Source of the DNA: Canna indica | Lineage: Eukaryota; Streptophyta; Magnoliopsida; Zingiberales; Cannaceae | Length of the DNA: 64,000 nt | Reading direction: 5' to 3' | NCBI GenBank assembly: GCA_034359265.1 | Contig: CP136893.1 | Span: 19,352,001 to 19,416,000, forward strand | Shown here: one piece after another, positions 45,978-58,476 of the stretch | Layout: each line of letters starts with the position of its first letter | Numbering within the stretch: position 1 is the stretch's first letter | Position numbers and translations under genes: made by a program | The notes under the pieces: model-generated | What the model was told of the DNA's origin: nothing | Databases searched by the model: none | Seen by the model: the letters and a program-made list of their open reading frames with translations, nothing else

Positions 45978-46982
45978 GAAGACTTGCATCAATAAAAAAT
46001 GCAAAAATGCTTTGAATTTACATGTTGGAGAGTGGAGAGGGATTATATACAAAAGAAACAACTAAGAACAGAGTTTAACCAGATTTGCCCCTTCAATAGC
46101 AAGTTCTAAGATAGGATTTGCATTTCCCATAAAAACATCTACAATCTCCTCGTGCCAAATCTTTCAATTCCAAATCATTGATAATAAATACTTGTGCCTT
46201 TTACAAGATGAGCTATCAGTCACCGAGGCAGCCCAAGGTCTAAATCCAAATTGGAATTGAGCTTCATTGCTAAGATGAAGTAGTTTCTCCCGGCCTCGTG
46301 AAGTCGCAACTTGAGAACAAATGAGAATGTAATTCGTCTTCAGAATTACAAAGAACATTTGGAATCGACTTTGAATGTTTCTGGTCAATAATCTATCTTT
46401 GGTTGGCAATCTCTTCTTATTGATGAGCCAATTAGTGATCGAAATGCCTTCAGGGCAAGTGGAATTCTAGACAAATTTAGCAGTGGGATCAAGAATACAT
46501 CTGAACGATAGTAATAGATAGCGCGATTTGGTGGTGAAGGAGCCATGACTACTCCATTTCCAAGAGATAGTGTCATCTTCATAAGTATGTAGAATGCTTT
46601 TCAAGTTCGAAGCCAAATCGACTATAGAAGCAATGTCTACATAGTTGTTGAAGGTAGGTATCACAAAGTCTGACACCATTCAACCAAGGGTTGGTCCAAA
46701 GTCTTGTTCTTGCGCCTAAACCAACATGATAGTACTGAAGGGATATTCGAAATTTGTCTGCATTACTCATGATATCTTTCCAAATGATTGAAAGGGAATT
46801 TCTACGTTCAGAGCATAGGTTCAGAAGATCCGAATATAAGTGGGAAACTATTTTAACGAGGCTAGGTCCTGCTTGTTGATGAGCTTCCATAACCAGCTTC
46901 CCAATATAAAGTAAATTGAGAACCCCCCAAACTGCCCTCCTCCTTTTTCATGGTAACCTTGTCCCAGTTTACATGACATTTG
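45974..46982 (-). mobile_element. 5'-truncated LINE ORF2 fragment
   Basis: On the minus strand, VNWDKVTMKKEEGSLG near 46930-46975 matches the block after RT. SIIWKDIMSNADKFRISLQ follows, then GARTRLWTNPWLNG near 46680-46720, and ITNWLINKKRLPTKDRLLTR near 46390-46450, all typical of the zf-RVT region. Frame changes are present. The 3' end meets the TA microsatellite, and the 5' truncation point lies 8 bp from the hAT MITE. No target duplication was identified. Confidence 0.78.
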
Positions 46983-46990
46983 CCTATAAA

Positions 46991-47473
46991 TAGGGCTGGC
47001 AACGAATCGAATACGGTGCGGATACTGGATTATCCATATCCGTACCGCACCTCATATTCGTACATCTGTATCAACACCATATCTGCTACGAGTGTGAATA
47101 TGGATATTCATATCCGCACCGCATCTATATATGCATCGTATTTAATAAAAAAAATATTTAATTAAAAAAATTAATAAATTACTCATTCATTGATCCAAAA
47201 TAAATATACAATATACTTCAAAATTCATCTTGACATGAAATTACCATAAAGCTCTTATATATATTAATAACTTATATGAGCAAAATAGTAATTCAGAGAC
47301 GCGGATAGGCGGTGCGGATACACAGTAGTATCTGTATCCGTACTGTATTCGTGCGGATATAAATTTTCTAAATTCATATCTGTATACATATCAATTTTTA
47401 CTTGCGGACATGGATCGGATACAGTGCGGATGCAATTTTTAGTTAGCGGATGCGGATAAAATTACCACCCCTA
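46991..47473. mobile_element. hAT-type MITE (483 bp)
   Basis: Ends TAGGGCTGGCAACGAATCG and TTACCACCCCTA, i.e. inverted TAGGGSTGGYAA. The 8 bp target duplication is CCTATAAA (46983-46990) and CCTATAAG (47474-47481), one mismatch. The body repeats GTGCGGATA-type motifs and is non-coding. Confidence 0.87.
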
Positions 47474-47728
47474 CCTATAAGAGATGAGTTGCTTGTACCC
47501 ATCCAATTAAACTATTTTCTTCTCTTATCAATGATTAATTGCTGCAAATTTGCTTTAGATGTCTGCATTTTAATCATCAAGCCAAACATTTGAAGTTGGA
47601 ACTTTTGTAGTTTTATCAAGTGATGATTGGATTGCCTTGACTTTCTGAGTTTCTGCCAGGTTGATATTCCCGTCAAGTATCTTAGTTTCTTTCTCGAAGA
47701 TGATGCTGAACTTGATCACATAAAGAAG

Positions 47729-48824
47729 GTACTATTATGGCCATCTTAAACACTACTATCTTTAGTGAAGCATATGGGCTTTGTTCCATACCTAGGCATG
47801 CTGTGGGAGCTGTTCCGATGCAGTGCCCACATGTCAATGTTTAGCATATTGGAGCTGATTCATCTCTTGGAATAAGCTTATTGCACTCGTTTAACCACAA
47901 ATCTTCATCATGTTATAAGAACTAGGTGAAAACGAAGAGGAAACCAAACCATTTTGCTAACATTATCTGGTTTCTTTAGTCTAGACCGCCACAAGGACTG
48001 AAGAAACTGCGTTTTTTGTTTTTTATCAACAAGGTACTTCTAAATATTATCTTATTGGATTTTACAAAATGATCAAGTTTATGTGATTGTGAATGATATG
48101 GTAGACATGTGGAACAAAATTGACTCTGTATATGATTAAACATTTACATGACTAACGCTTTGTTTGAAAATATCATTCCATGTTTAATCAGTTAAGGATA
48201 AATTTTTAATTTAATGAAAAATATGTGATCAATTACTTAAATCGTGTTAAAATCTAGCATAATTGACCAGGCTCGCATAGTCACAAAAATCATAAACCCA
48301 ACGACATAAATCCCTGGGTATTAACAGATTAACTAAAGATTGCATCATCCAAAGAGAAACTAACGAGGGAACTATTCAAGAAATTTTAACACTGATGTAA
48401 ATGGTTTGCATAGTGCAAAGTGCTCAACACAAATTGCAGATATTAATCCTACCAAAGCTATCACTAAATCACTATACAGTAAGTTTGTTCTGATCAAATG
48501 AATCCATGCATCCAATGCAGCATGAATATGGAGTTTAGACGACAGAATATCAAATATGGTATTTTTAAGAACTGGGGTCTGGAGATGGTTACATCCAGCA
48601 TGCTTTTTATCTTCTAACATGTTGCAATAAGCCAAACATAGCCAAACGTCACTCTCGAGCAACAAACACGAGTTTCATTGGGGATTGAAGAATTAATAAA
48701 GTAGGATTCTTCAGAATCAGAACAAAATATCCATTGAATCAAAATTCCACATAGTTCATCTCAAAGCGAAAATAACTTGAAGGCTTAGAACTCTAAATAA
48801 CAAAATGAAATATTTAATTCATCT
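47729..48824. other. Spacer between the TrpRS exon and eL38
   Basis: No further TrpRS exon found. The last 200-300 bases are probably the 3' untranslated region of the minus-strand eL38 gene. The frame at 48372-48665 is not supported. Confidence 0.5.
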
Positions 48825-50404
<1,580 letters not shown>

Positions 50405-50660
50405 ATTTGGATGCTCTGCGGTGAAGGCGATCACAAAGCTTCCGGCTCTTCGCCCTAACGCCAACTCTTGTTCGAAGCGGCGGCGAGAGGACGGGGCTTT
50501 TAAGGTGAGGATAGAAAACCCTAATTCTCTAGAATATGACGTAAATGCCCCTGATGAACCAGTGTTATTCACTTCCTGCAGAACCCGAGTGCAATATTTG
50601 TCCACCAGTTTGGGTTCGGTCGAGCCCGCTCGGTTGTGGGCCAGAAGCCCAGAAGTTTGG
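50405..50660 (-). promoter_or_regulatory. eL38 promoter and 5' leader: telo-box and site II motifs
   Basis: Upstream of the ATG lie a telo-box (AAACCCTA on the plus strand, 50516-50523) and two site II-type TGGGCY motifs (TGGGCC at 50637-50642; AGCCCA, i.e. TGGGCT on the gene strand, at 50646-50651). This pairing is a known hallmark of plant ribosomal-protein promoters linked to cell growth. A pyrimidine-rich leader with TTAAAAGCCCC near 50490-50502 precedes the ATG-only exon. The transcription start cannot be fixed. Confidence 0.7.
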
Positions 50661-50924
50661 GTATGACTACGAATTCTTTCCATATATGTGGAGCGTTGGA
50701 TTTTTTGGCAAAACAAAAACATTTATTATTCGAATATATTCTGCACGTGCATATATTATTCGAATATATTATGCACCCTTACTTTCTCTACTAATTAAAT
50801 TAGTTACAAATTTCACCTATTTTTAAATATTAAAGGGAGGTTGAAATACGGCAACAACTCTTTAATATTAAATATTTTTTTAATTGAAACAACTTGCAAT
50901 GTGAATTCATGGGTGATGCGGATT

Positions 50925-52140
50925 AGTTAAGCTGCATCGCAAAGAGATTGTAAGACTACGTGGGGTGTCATTAAGCATTATTTCTGACAGAGATGCACGA
51001 ATCACGTCACACTTTTGGAGGACTTTGCACAGAGCTCTAGGCACCTTCCATCCATAGATAAATGGACAGTTCAAGTGTATTATCTAATTTGTTGTGCTCT
51101 TGTGTTTTTGACTTTGATGGTAATTGGGAGACGCACTTGCATTTAATGGAGTTCATCTATAATAATAGTTATACATAGTGATTCAGATGGCTACCTTCAA
51201 TGCCTTGTACGATCGTAGATGCATATCTAGCTCTTGTTTAATGGGTTGATATGGGCGAGAGTATGATTGTTCACAGGTCGGGTTGGGTCAGGTTTGGAGA
51301 AAATATTGGCCTGGCCCGACAAACAACTAATCGGGTCGGGTCGGGTTTGAAGGTAAAAATATCTAAACTCAACCAGACCCGCCCCAGATCGGGTCGGGTC
51401 GAGTAGTCGGGTAATCGTTTAAAAATGAATCTAAAAATGTGTTTTTAAAAAATAATAATGAGACGTGTGTCGTGCGTCTTGAGATGTCGGTGTGTCTCGA
51501 TTACCCAACCTAACCTGACTCGATTGGTTCGAGTTGGGTTCTCACGTTTATTGGGTCAACCCCTAAGCATGAGTCACCTACTTGCATCGGACACCATACA
51601 ACGTGATGTATAGTTAGTTCAAGGGATTCGCCAGTGTTTAATCATGCCACCGAGTAAACAGAAGAGTTATGCAGACATGAGGCGACACGACCTTAAGTTC
51701 AGCGTAGAAGATCATGTCGTCCTTCGTGTTTCACTACCCAATAAAGAAATGAGGTTTGTTGATAAGGGGAAGCTTGCTTGTCGGTACATTTGAACGTTAG
51801 GGACTTTAGAGAGAATGAGAGTTTGTGGCTTATCGCTTAGCGCTGCCACCTTCATTGGCACGTGCATAACGTGTTTCGTGTGTCGATGCTCAAAAAGTAT
51901 GTTCCTGATCCCACCTAGCGTCCTTCAGTAGCATATGGTACAGTTACAGCCTCACGTGACTTCATCATGAAATTCTCATTCATGTCCTTGACAATAAACA
52001 TCAATTGCGCAACAAGGTGATCCCACTAGTCAAGGTAGGATGATAGCATCACTCAGATCAGGAGCCCATGTGGGAGCGTGAGAAGGATGTGCGTGAGTGT
52101 CATCCTCATCTTTTTGAGACTACAAGTGTGTGAATTTGAT
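50925..52140 (+). pseudogene. Ty3/gypsy integrase relic
   Basis: Decayed integrase core: IVRLRGVSLSIISDRDARIT near 50945-51005, HFWRTLHRALGTFHP and MATFNALYDRR near 51190. After an interruption of about 280 bp (51280-51560) it resumes with PSKQKSYADMRRHDLKF near 51645-51700, DHVVLRVS, and finally EPMWEREKDVRECHPHLFET near 52060-52125. The last part is the usual gypsy integrase C-terminus. Many stops and frame changes are present. The interruption is rich in GGGTCGGGT repeats and may be a degraded MITE, but I could not find clean ends. Confidence 0.82.
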
Positions 52141-53110
52141 AACTAAATTCCTTTAAGGAGAGAGGAATATTATCTATATCCAATTTTCTCTATATTTTAG
52201 AAATTTAATTATTGCTAAACTTTTAGAATTTTAGGAGTTATTTTTGGAATAATTATATTTGACGAGTTTTAATGTAAAAAGTCATCACTTACCGTCTATA
52301 AATAGGTCCATCGCCATATAGTCATTGTCACGCTCACGTCTTTTGGGGATATGTGATTTCAAAGCGAGGAGGTGGGTGACGTACGGAGGCGAAGTACTCG
52401 CAGGTCGAAAGGAGTTTTGCGTTCTGAGATAGGATTCTTCCCTATATTTTTCGTCTAATACCTTATTGTAGGGTAACCTAAAAATTGAGAGGATTTACCA
52501 CGTTCAGTGTTCAATGTTGTATTTTTGTGCGAGTTTTTAGTGTTCTTAGAGTGTTTCGGCAAATTTCTTCTTTCTTGGAGTTTTTCAACAATTTTTTCCA
52601 CATTAGAAATTTCTCCAACGAACTAACCAGGTGAGCAACACTACCCCAGCTAGGTGTTGGGCTCCGCTGGCATCGTTGGGCGCACGACAGCACACAACGG
52701 TGCCTACCTTGGCACTATTGGGCAACTAGCTACCCGACAAAGGGGAGAACTGCCACCTAGATTTGGCGGTTATGCTCCTGAGTGGGGCACGACGCCTGAA
52801 TAGGCCCGTCGACGCAACCCCGGTCGGATGGGGTGGTGTCCAATCAGGGCTGCAACAGTCGATTGAGCAGCAGCGACTCATTGTAGGAGTCCGTCGCAGC
52901 CCTTCTTGGCAAGCCTCTCGGCCCAATCGGGGCTAATCACAACCCCGATTCAGGGGTGTGGACAGCGTGACACCGCCCCAGTTTGGGACGGTGTTTGTTG
53001 CGCCACTTTCGAGCAGTGCATGTCGCCCAACTTGAGGGGAAAGGGCGACAAACTCTGCTGCCTGGGTTGCTGTACCGGCCTAGGCAAGAAAAGAGGAATT
53101 TAGGGTAACT
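52141..53110 (+). other. Probable gypsy 3' end and GC-rich sequence
   Basis: A purine tract (TTTAAGGAGAGAGGAA, near 52152-52167) follows the integrase relic and may be its polypurine tract. A CTATAAATAG box lies near 52298. The GC-rich 52660-53090 stretch has no recognised domain. LTR limits could not be set. Confidence 0.4.
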
Positions 53111-53866
53111 TTCCTAAACCCCATGTCACCATTACAAACTTTGTAAGAGTGGCATGGACATAGTAATTGTATTTTAATCGAACAAGAGTTATATTTGGAA
53201 AATAATGGTGTTATATATGTGTCGATACGATGACTTGTATAAATGGATGTTTTATACATTTATAATGATTTTATCAACTCGATAACATTGTTATATTTAT
53301 TATATCTATATTTAATTTAATGGAAAATAAGGGTTTTTCTTCGAAATTTATTTCAGGGGCATCCATAAGTTGGACTTTAACATATTATATATAAACTTTA
53401 TGTAATTGATGATTCCGACCCATTGGTGAAGTCGGCTTTCCCAAATGGGGTCTGGATCATTCAAACAATGCTCAATTTTGGAGTTTTAGTTTTTGTGTTA
53501 TATATTCATTATGATATTTTAAAATTCTTATTGTGATAATTAGAGCTATTTAGTTGTCGATATTGGGTAAATCATATCCTAAACTCTTGTGGATCCCACA
53601 TTAAGTGACATTATTCTTATTGTGCATTTGTGCTCGTATTTATTGAACTGTGCTTCCATTATTATTATGATTTTCTTGGTACATGACATGTACTGCTCAT
53701 AAGCCATTATACAAGTGCTCATCTTAGCATGTGATCGCATAATTATATTGAACCTGTTAAGTGTTAGCTCATGTGTCTATAAGAGTTTATTGCCATATAT
53801 TTCATGCTCATATAGAGATGCATTACTATATGTGTTATCGAATGTGTGTTATAGTGGTATTTATGG
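53111..53866. other. AT-rich spacer
   Basis: No supported feature seen. Confidence 0.5.
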
Positions 53867-53874
53867 CATAAGCA

Positions 53875-54338
53875 TAGGGTTGTCCAAATTTCAGGTTACA
53901 CCGAATCGAACCAAAAAAATGAACCGAAATATTCAGTTTGGTTCGGTTTCAATAGTATGAGGTTCGGTTCTTAACCCGACCCAAACCCGAATACTAGATT
54001 TTGGTTTGGATTCGGTTTTCTAATTCCGAAAATCGACCCGAATCAAAAACCAAACTAAAATAATTATTATATTATTATTATTTTTTATTACACATGTATA
54101 CTACACAGTTGAGTTGGAAGATTAGAAAATTAGTATAATGTTGGAAAATTTTAGCATTGTAATTAGAATTTCTGTTTTTGGTTAGGAAACCGAATCGAAA
54201 TAATTTGGTTCGGGTCTATTCGATTTTTGTTGAATTCGATTCGGGTTCGGGTTGAAATTCCAAAGAAGAAAAATATTCAATTTTGTATATTTCGGCTCGG
54301 TTCAGTTCGGTTCGGGTTTAACCGAATGGACAACCCTA
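53875..54338. mobile_element. hAT-type MITE (464 bp)
   Basis: Ends TAGGGTTGTCCAAATTTC and GAATGGACAACCCTA, with a perfect 8 bp target duplication CATAAGCA at 53867-53874 and 54339-54346. The body is made of GGTTCGG-type repeats. Confidence 0.92.
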
Positions 54339-54346
54339 CATAAGCA

Positions 54347-56231
54347 TGATATTTCTTACATCTCTTTAGTGATATTGTTCTGAGTGTTAATAATATCTAT
54401 ATATGCACACTATGATGATCTATTTGCGGCTCGTTAGTCTTGTGCTTCGAAAGTCGAAACGCGGACATATTACGACCAACTAAACTTGTTGTTATGTTTA
54501 AATTTATTATTATCATTTTTATATTAGAATTTAAAAGTAAATTTTATAAATATATTTTAGGTATTAGCAGGCTTTATAAACATGCCACATGCCAGATCAA
54601 CCTATGAACAGGTCAGGCTCATGCCGAAAAAATAGCCTATAATAGGCCACAGGTCGGGCCCAGACCTATTTTTTACTATACAGGTCTGGCCTATTAAGGT
54701 GAAGGTCTGGTCTGGCCTATTTTCACCCCTATCCACGGCTAATAAATTGGTGATTAGTAGATACGTTACGATGTGGAGGCATTTGCACAATACATGTAGA
54801 TTATTTTCGCATAGTTGTTATCTCTGTATAAGCATATGTGGAGAACCACTCTGGAAACCCGTTAAGCTCTTGTCTATGCCGCTCTAGATTTATTGACATA
54901 ACACACGTAGGGTTGCATTGGTGCATATAGGGCTATTATAGTTAATTATAGAGTTATATTTGCATTAGCTAGAGTTTATGACATTTTGAGTTACAATCTT
55001 GGTGTTTGACATATTGATATTGAATGTTACTAAGTATTTCGCTAGGTTCCTTTTGTTTTTGCATTAGATCCACGAAGTGTTGCATGTATGAAGTTAATGG
55101 ATTTAGTAGTTAGAGTTAGTAGAGTTGCTTTAATACTAGTTATAGTGTTTGAGTTATCTTTTGGATTACTTTTCATATTATTATGTTTCACTTTGGAGTG
55201 CGAGCTTTGTTATAATTTTTATTGTTAAACTTTACTTTCTACTTCAATTTATTTATTTATTATGATTGGTTAGTTGATCCTATTATGATATTATACCCCC
55301 TAGTTACTTCTCCTCTTAGGTGGTGTTTGCCTCATAAAGGAGACCCTAGGAGGAGCGTAACAGATCCAATTGATCATCTACTAATGTATGTGATTAAATC
55401 AATGATAAAATATTAGTCATTTCGAATAATTATGTATATTTAGCTAAGTCTTAATTCATATTAAACTTGTGAAATTTGATTTTCTACAATTTAGGATAAG
55501 TATTTTATGATATTGGTTTCATTTTCTTCTATTATTTTTCCTCGATGTGTATTCTACACTGAGTAAATGATGTTAGACACGAAAGAAAATATCTCATTAT
55601 CCTTATTGTATATTGTGCTACATAAGACACTCATGAGCAATGTTGCGAGAGAATGTTTGTGGGGTCTCAATGTTAAATCGAATTATAATAGTTCTATGAA
55701 TTTCAATTTTGATTCAACATTAGGATATATTCCACTATATTTATAGTTAAATTTGATTATATCTATATCCTTTTTGATGGGGCATGGACTAGCGTAGGGG
55801 ATGGGTGGCTGCGTGGGGGATTCAAAAATGAGTTAAACTCAAAAAAGATGAAAGAGGTTGAAACATGGGCGGATGTGGGGGGTTAGGCTGGGAACTCTTT
55901 TATTCATTTGGGCCCAACAAAATAGAGGGTCCGGGACCGTAAAAAATGAAGATGAGGGGTTTGGCTTGGGGAACGAGGGAGACAAGTTTGGTTTGTTTAT
56001 TTTTCTTTTCTTTAAATGCACTTTTCAAATTTCATTCATGGAACTTTTTTGTTATGTGCACTATAATTTGTTGATTATGATTTCTAACCTAAAAAATTAT
56101 TAAATGCTAACATTTTTCTTTATTCTCTTGTTGTTTTCTCAGATTTGAATTGGATAATTTACTTTATTGATGCCTCATTTATCTTGGAAGAAAATTTTGA
56201 CAATATTTTAGGCTCGTAATTATAATTATAA
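54347..56231. other. Spacer with a probable truncated hAT end
   Basis: Near 54545-54735 a sequence rich in GGTCTGGCCTATT motifs ends TTTTCACCCCTA, like one end of an hAT MITE; the other end is missing. The rest is AT-rich without a supported gene. The last 90 bases before 56240 may be an upstream exon of the FAR1-like relic (after TTTTCTCAG near 56145). Confidence 0.45.
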
Positions 56232-56430
56232 ATTAATTTAGAGTAATACCCTAAAAAATACGAACTTTGAACATTTTTCCATTTTTAGCATAAACTTTTT
56301 CCGTTAACAATAAAATACACGAACTATCATTCTGTTATCCCATTTAGCACGCACCGTCATTTTTGATGAATTTAGCTGATGTGACACGTTAATGGTGATG
56401 ACGTGGTAAGTATTTATCCTACATGAACTA

Positions 56431-56514
<84 letters not shown>
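56431..56514. repeat. (ATT)28 microsatellite
   Basis: About 84 bp of uninterrupted ATT trinucleotides at the inner edge of the left Pack-MULE arm. It yields spurious poly-Ile and poly-Asn frames. Confidence 0.98.
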
Positions 56515-56515
<1 letters not shown>

Positions 56516-56519
56516 ACCC

Positions 56520-57000
56520 CAGTTTACAAAGGGGTTGTCCTCCGTGTTCATGAAGCAGTCCTGGAACGTGATGCTCGCCGAGCGAACGTAGCTCACCACG
56601 AAGCTCCGCTGCCGACGATCATGGCAAGCGATACGACGATGATGGTTTGCAACAGCTAGTGTTACTAGCCCTCGACGCCCATGTGGTAGGCGAAGTGGAG
56701 GTGGAGGTGGAAGATGAGCAGCTACTGTGCGAAGGTGGCGACGGCCAGCAGCATCATCTCATTGAGGAGCCGAGAGCGATGGCGAAGGCGGCATAGACGA
56801 GGAGCGCAAGAGAGATGGAGGAGTGCTTGAAGTTGTGGATCGGGTGGTTTCATGGAGTAGTGCTTGATGTGGTTGAAGAGGTGCCACCATGCCACAAGGA
56901 GGAGGAGAGGGAGACCGGAAGCCGAGGCCGGAGACACCGTATATTTTATATTTCCAAGACGGGGTTTCGAAGAAATCAAAGAAGAAGAAGTAGTCATCAT
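56520..57000 (-). pseudogene. Captured fragment of a DUF716/TMEM45-like membrane protein gene
   Basis: The minus strand starts ATGATGACTACT at about 57000. WWHLFNHIKHY matches the N-terminal helix region of the family. MMLLAVATFAQ is followed by a stop, then LLIFHLHLHFAYHMGVEG, which matches the conserved HLHS-x-DHMGVEG block. Further on are IIVVSLAMIVG and, in another frame, SYVRSASITFQDCFM. Several stops and frameshifts interrupt it and the middle helices are missing. It has no visible introns, as expected for a partial exon capture. Confidence 0.7.
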
Positions 57001-57075
57001 CGATCGATCCACCTCTCTTTCCTAGCTTCTTCTCTCACTCTCTGTGATGCTAGAGGAGAAGGAGATGGGTTGGTC

Positions 57076-57414
57076 CACTACGATATAATTAACCTATAGA
57101 GACACAAAATTAGAGACAAAATATATTTTTGTTTGTAAATCTTCACATTTAGATATTGATAGACATAAAATTTGCTCCTAATTAGTCTCTAAAGATCTAT
57201 AGAAATAACAACAACAGAGTCACTTAATTGATTTGACTCTAAGCTATATAAACACCAACAACAGAGTCACTTAATTGATCTAATTCTAAAGCTATTTTTA
57301 GAGGCTAATTAGGGATAAATTTTGTGTCTATTAGTCTCTAAATGTGAAGATTTTGAAACAAAAATCTAATTTGTCTCTAATTATGTATCTCTATAGGTCG
57401 ATTGTGTTGTAGTG
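57076..57414. mobile_element. CACTA-type MITE (339 bp) inside the Pack-MULE
   Basis: Ends CACTACGATATAATTAACC and the complement of CACTACAACACAATCGACC. Inverted arms are about 130 bp, and a 3 bp target duplication GTC lies at 57073-57075 and 57415-57417. It lies between the DUF716-like and CHX fragments. Confidence 0.88.
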
Positions 57415-57539
57415 GTCGTAATTATGTAGAAAGTGGGTGGACCACGGGATGCCAACCATAAAGTTGACCATGTGATGCAAACCACGGGATGCCGCAGCAT
57501 ACGCAGGCGCAGCCCCACAAATCCTCATCTGTTGTCTTC

Positions 57540-58125
57540 CAATTTGACCATATCGCCAATACCTTCTACCATTTCAAGAGCCAACACCCACAGGCCCTCT
57601 CCATTCTACCTTACATCTACTCTTCTCGTCGTCATCCCCTTCCACAAGCACGTCAACACTGACAGCAACATAGGCTTTGCAAACCTGACAGTGCAAATCA
57701 TCAACACTAACGTCCTCCAGTAGCGCCCTACTATGTCAGCATCCTCGTTGACAACGGGCTATTCGACGGTGGATCGCCGCTGCACCGCGTGGGGTTCTTC
57801 GTGAGCCCAGCAAAGAGAGGAAGGATGGACAACGAGGGGATGATGGGGGTGATTCGTGAGTCCAGCAGCCATTTCGACTTGCTCATCGTGGGGCGATTGG
57901 AGAGGAAGGAGTCACCACTGACGACTGGGATGGAGCTATGGAGTGAGTACCCTAAACTTGTTCATATGGCCGGGCTGGAGCCTCACCGGCATGGCGGCGA
58001 TGGCAGAGGGGTCGAGGAAGAGACCCCGCCGGAGAAGAGCACCGAGTTCGCGCTCGGCTTGAAGGCGGCGCGGGTGTCGTTCCTGTGGGCGCTCAAGGAC
58101 GAGAAGACATGGCGTGAGACATTTT
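57540..58125 (+). pseudogene. Captured CHX cation/H+ antiporter C-terminus, joined to a UGT-like piece
   Basis: QFDHIANTFYHFKSQHPQAL at 57540, LLVVIPFHKHVN, then NTNVLQ and APYYVSILVDNGLF in alternating frames match the cytosolic C-terminal region of plant CHX proteins. The clearest block is HFDLLIVGRLERKESPLTTG then MELWSEYPKL near 57870-57960. After that the CHX match ends. FALGLKAARVSFLWALKDE near 58048-58104 resembles the region before the PSPG box of plant UDP-glycosyltransferases, in the same open frame (57789-58205). CHX identity is fairly firm; the UGT piece is tentative. Frameshifts near 57620 and 57720 rule out a working CHX. Confidence 0.72.
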
Positions 58126-58476
58126 TGTGCAGCGAAGGGGGTGAGAATGACAAATTACAAATTTACCCCTTGCCGCTTCACATAAGTCTAAGGGTGAAAT
58201 TATAATATAGGTCATGTAGGCAAAGTCACTTGCCACGTTATCACCGTTAACGTCCAGGTCAGTAAAAATCGTCAAAAATGACGGTGCGTGCTCAACATGG
58301 TAACAGAATGATAGTTCGTGTATTTCCTCACTAACGGAAAAAGTTTATACTAAAAATTGAAAAATGCCCAAAGTTCGTGTTTTTTTTGTATTTATTCATT
58401 AATTTAATATGATGTTAATGATAAAACTTAAAATTTCTAAATTGATTTAATTTCTCTTTCATACTGTATTTTTCAG

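Larger units (their letters stand above)
44862..47728 (+). pseudogene. Two orphan exons of cytosolic tryptophanyl-tRNA synthetase
   Basis: Exon 44862-44924 encodes YAFSGGQDSIENHR then KYRANLE and ends at a GTAATA donor. Exon 47660-47728, after GCCAG, encodes VDIPVKYLSFFLEDDAELD then HIKK and ends at GTACTA. Joined, they match the C-terminal third of eukaryotic TrpRS, whose next exon normally encodes a GRMLTGEVK-type segment. I cannot find that exon or any upstream exon. There is also no AG acceptor close before 44862. The intron is loaded with a LINE piece and two MITEs. It is probably a dead fragment, though distant exons outside the window cannot be excluded. Confidence 0.78.
56241..58397. 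mobile_element. Pack-MULE carrying host gene fragments (2157 bp)
   Basis: Long terminal inverted repeats of about 190-200 bp: the left arm begins GAGTAATACCC and shares ACGAACTTTG, AACTTTTTCCGTTA and GAACTATCATTCTGTTA with the complement of the right arm. A perfect 9 bp target duplication ATTAATTTA lies at 56232-56240 and 58398-58406. Inside are a DUF716-like fragment (minus) and a CHX antiporter fragment (plus), and no transposase. That is the definition of a Pack-MULE. It interrupts the FAR1-like relic. Confidence 0.92.

Noticed and set aside
48372..48665. 97-codon minus-strand frame downstream of eL38
   Set aside because: Lies in the probable 3' untranslated region and beyond; no domain or codon bias evident.
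54545..54735. Third hAT MITE
   Set aside because: Only one end (TTTTCACCCCTA) is visible; no opposite end or target duplication.
56414..56659. Poly-Ile and poly-Asn frames
   Set aside because: Translations of the (ATT)28 microsatellite.
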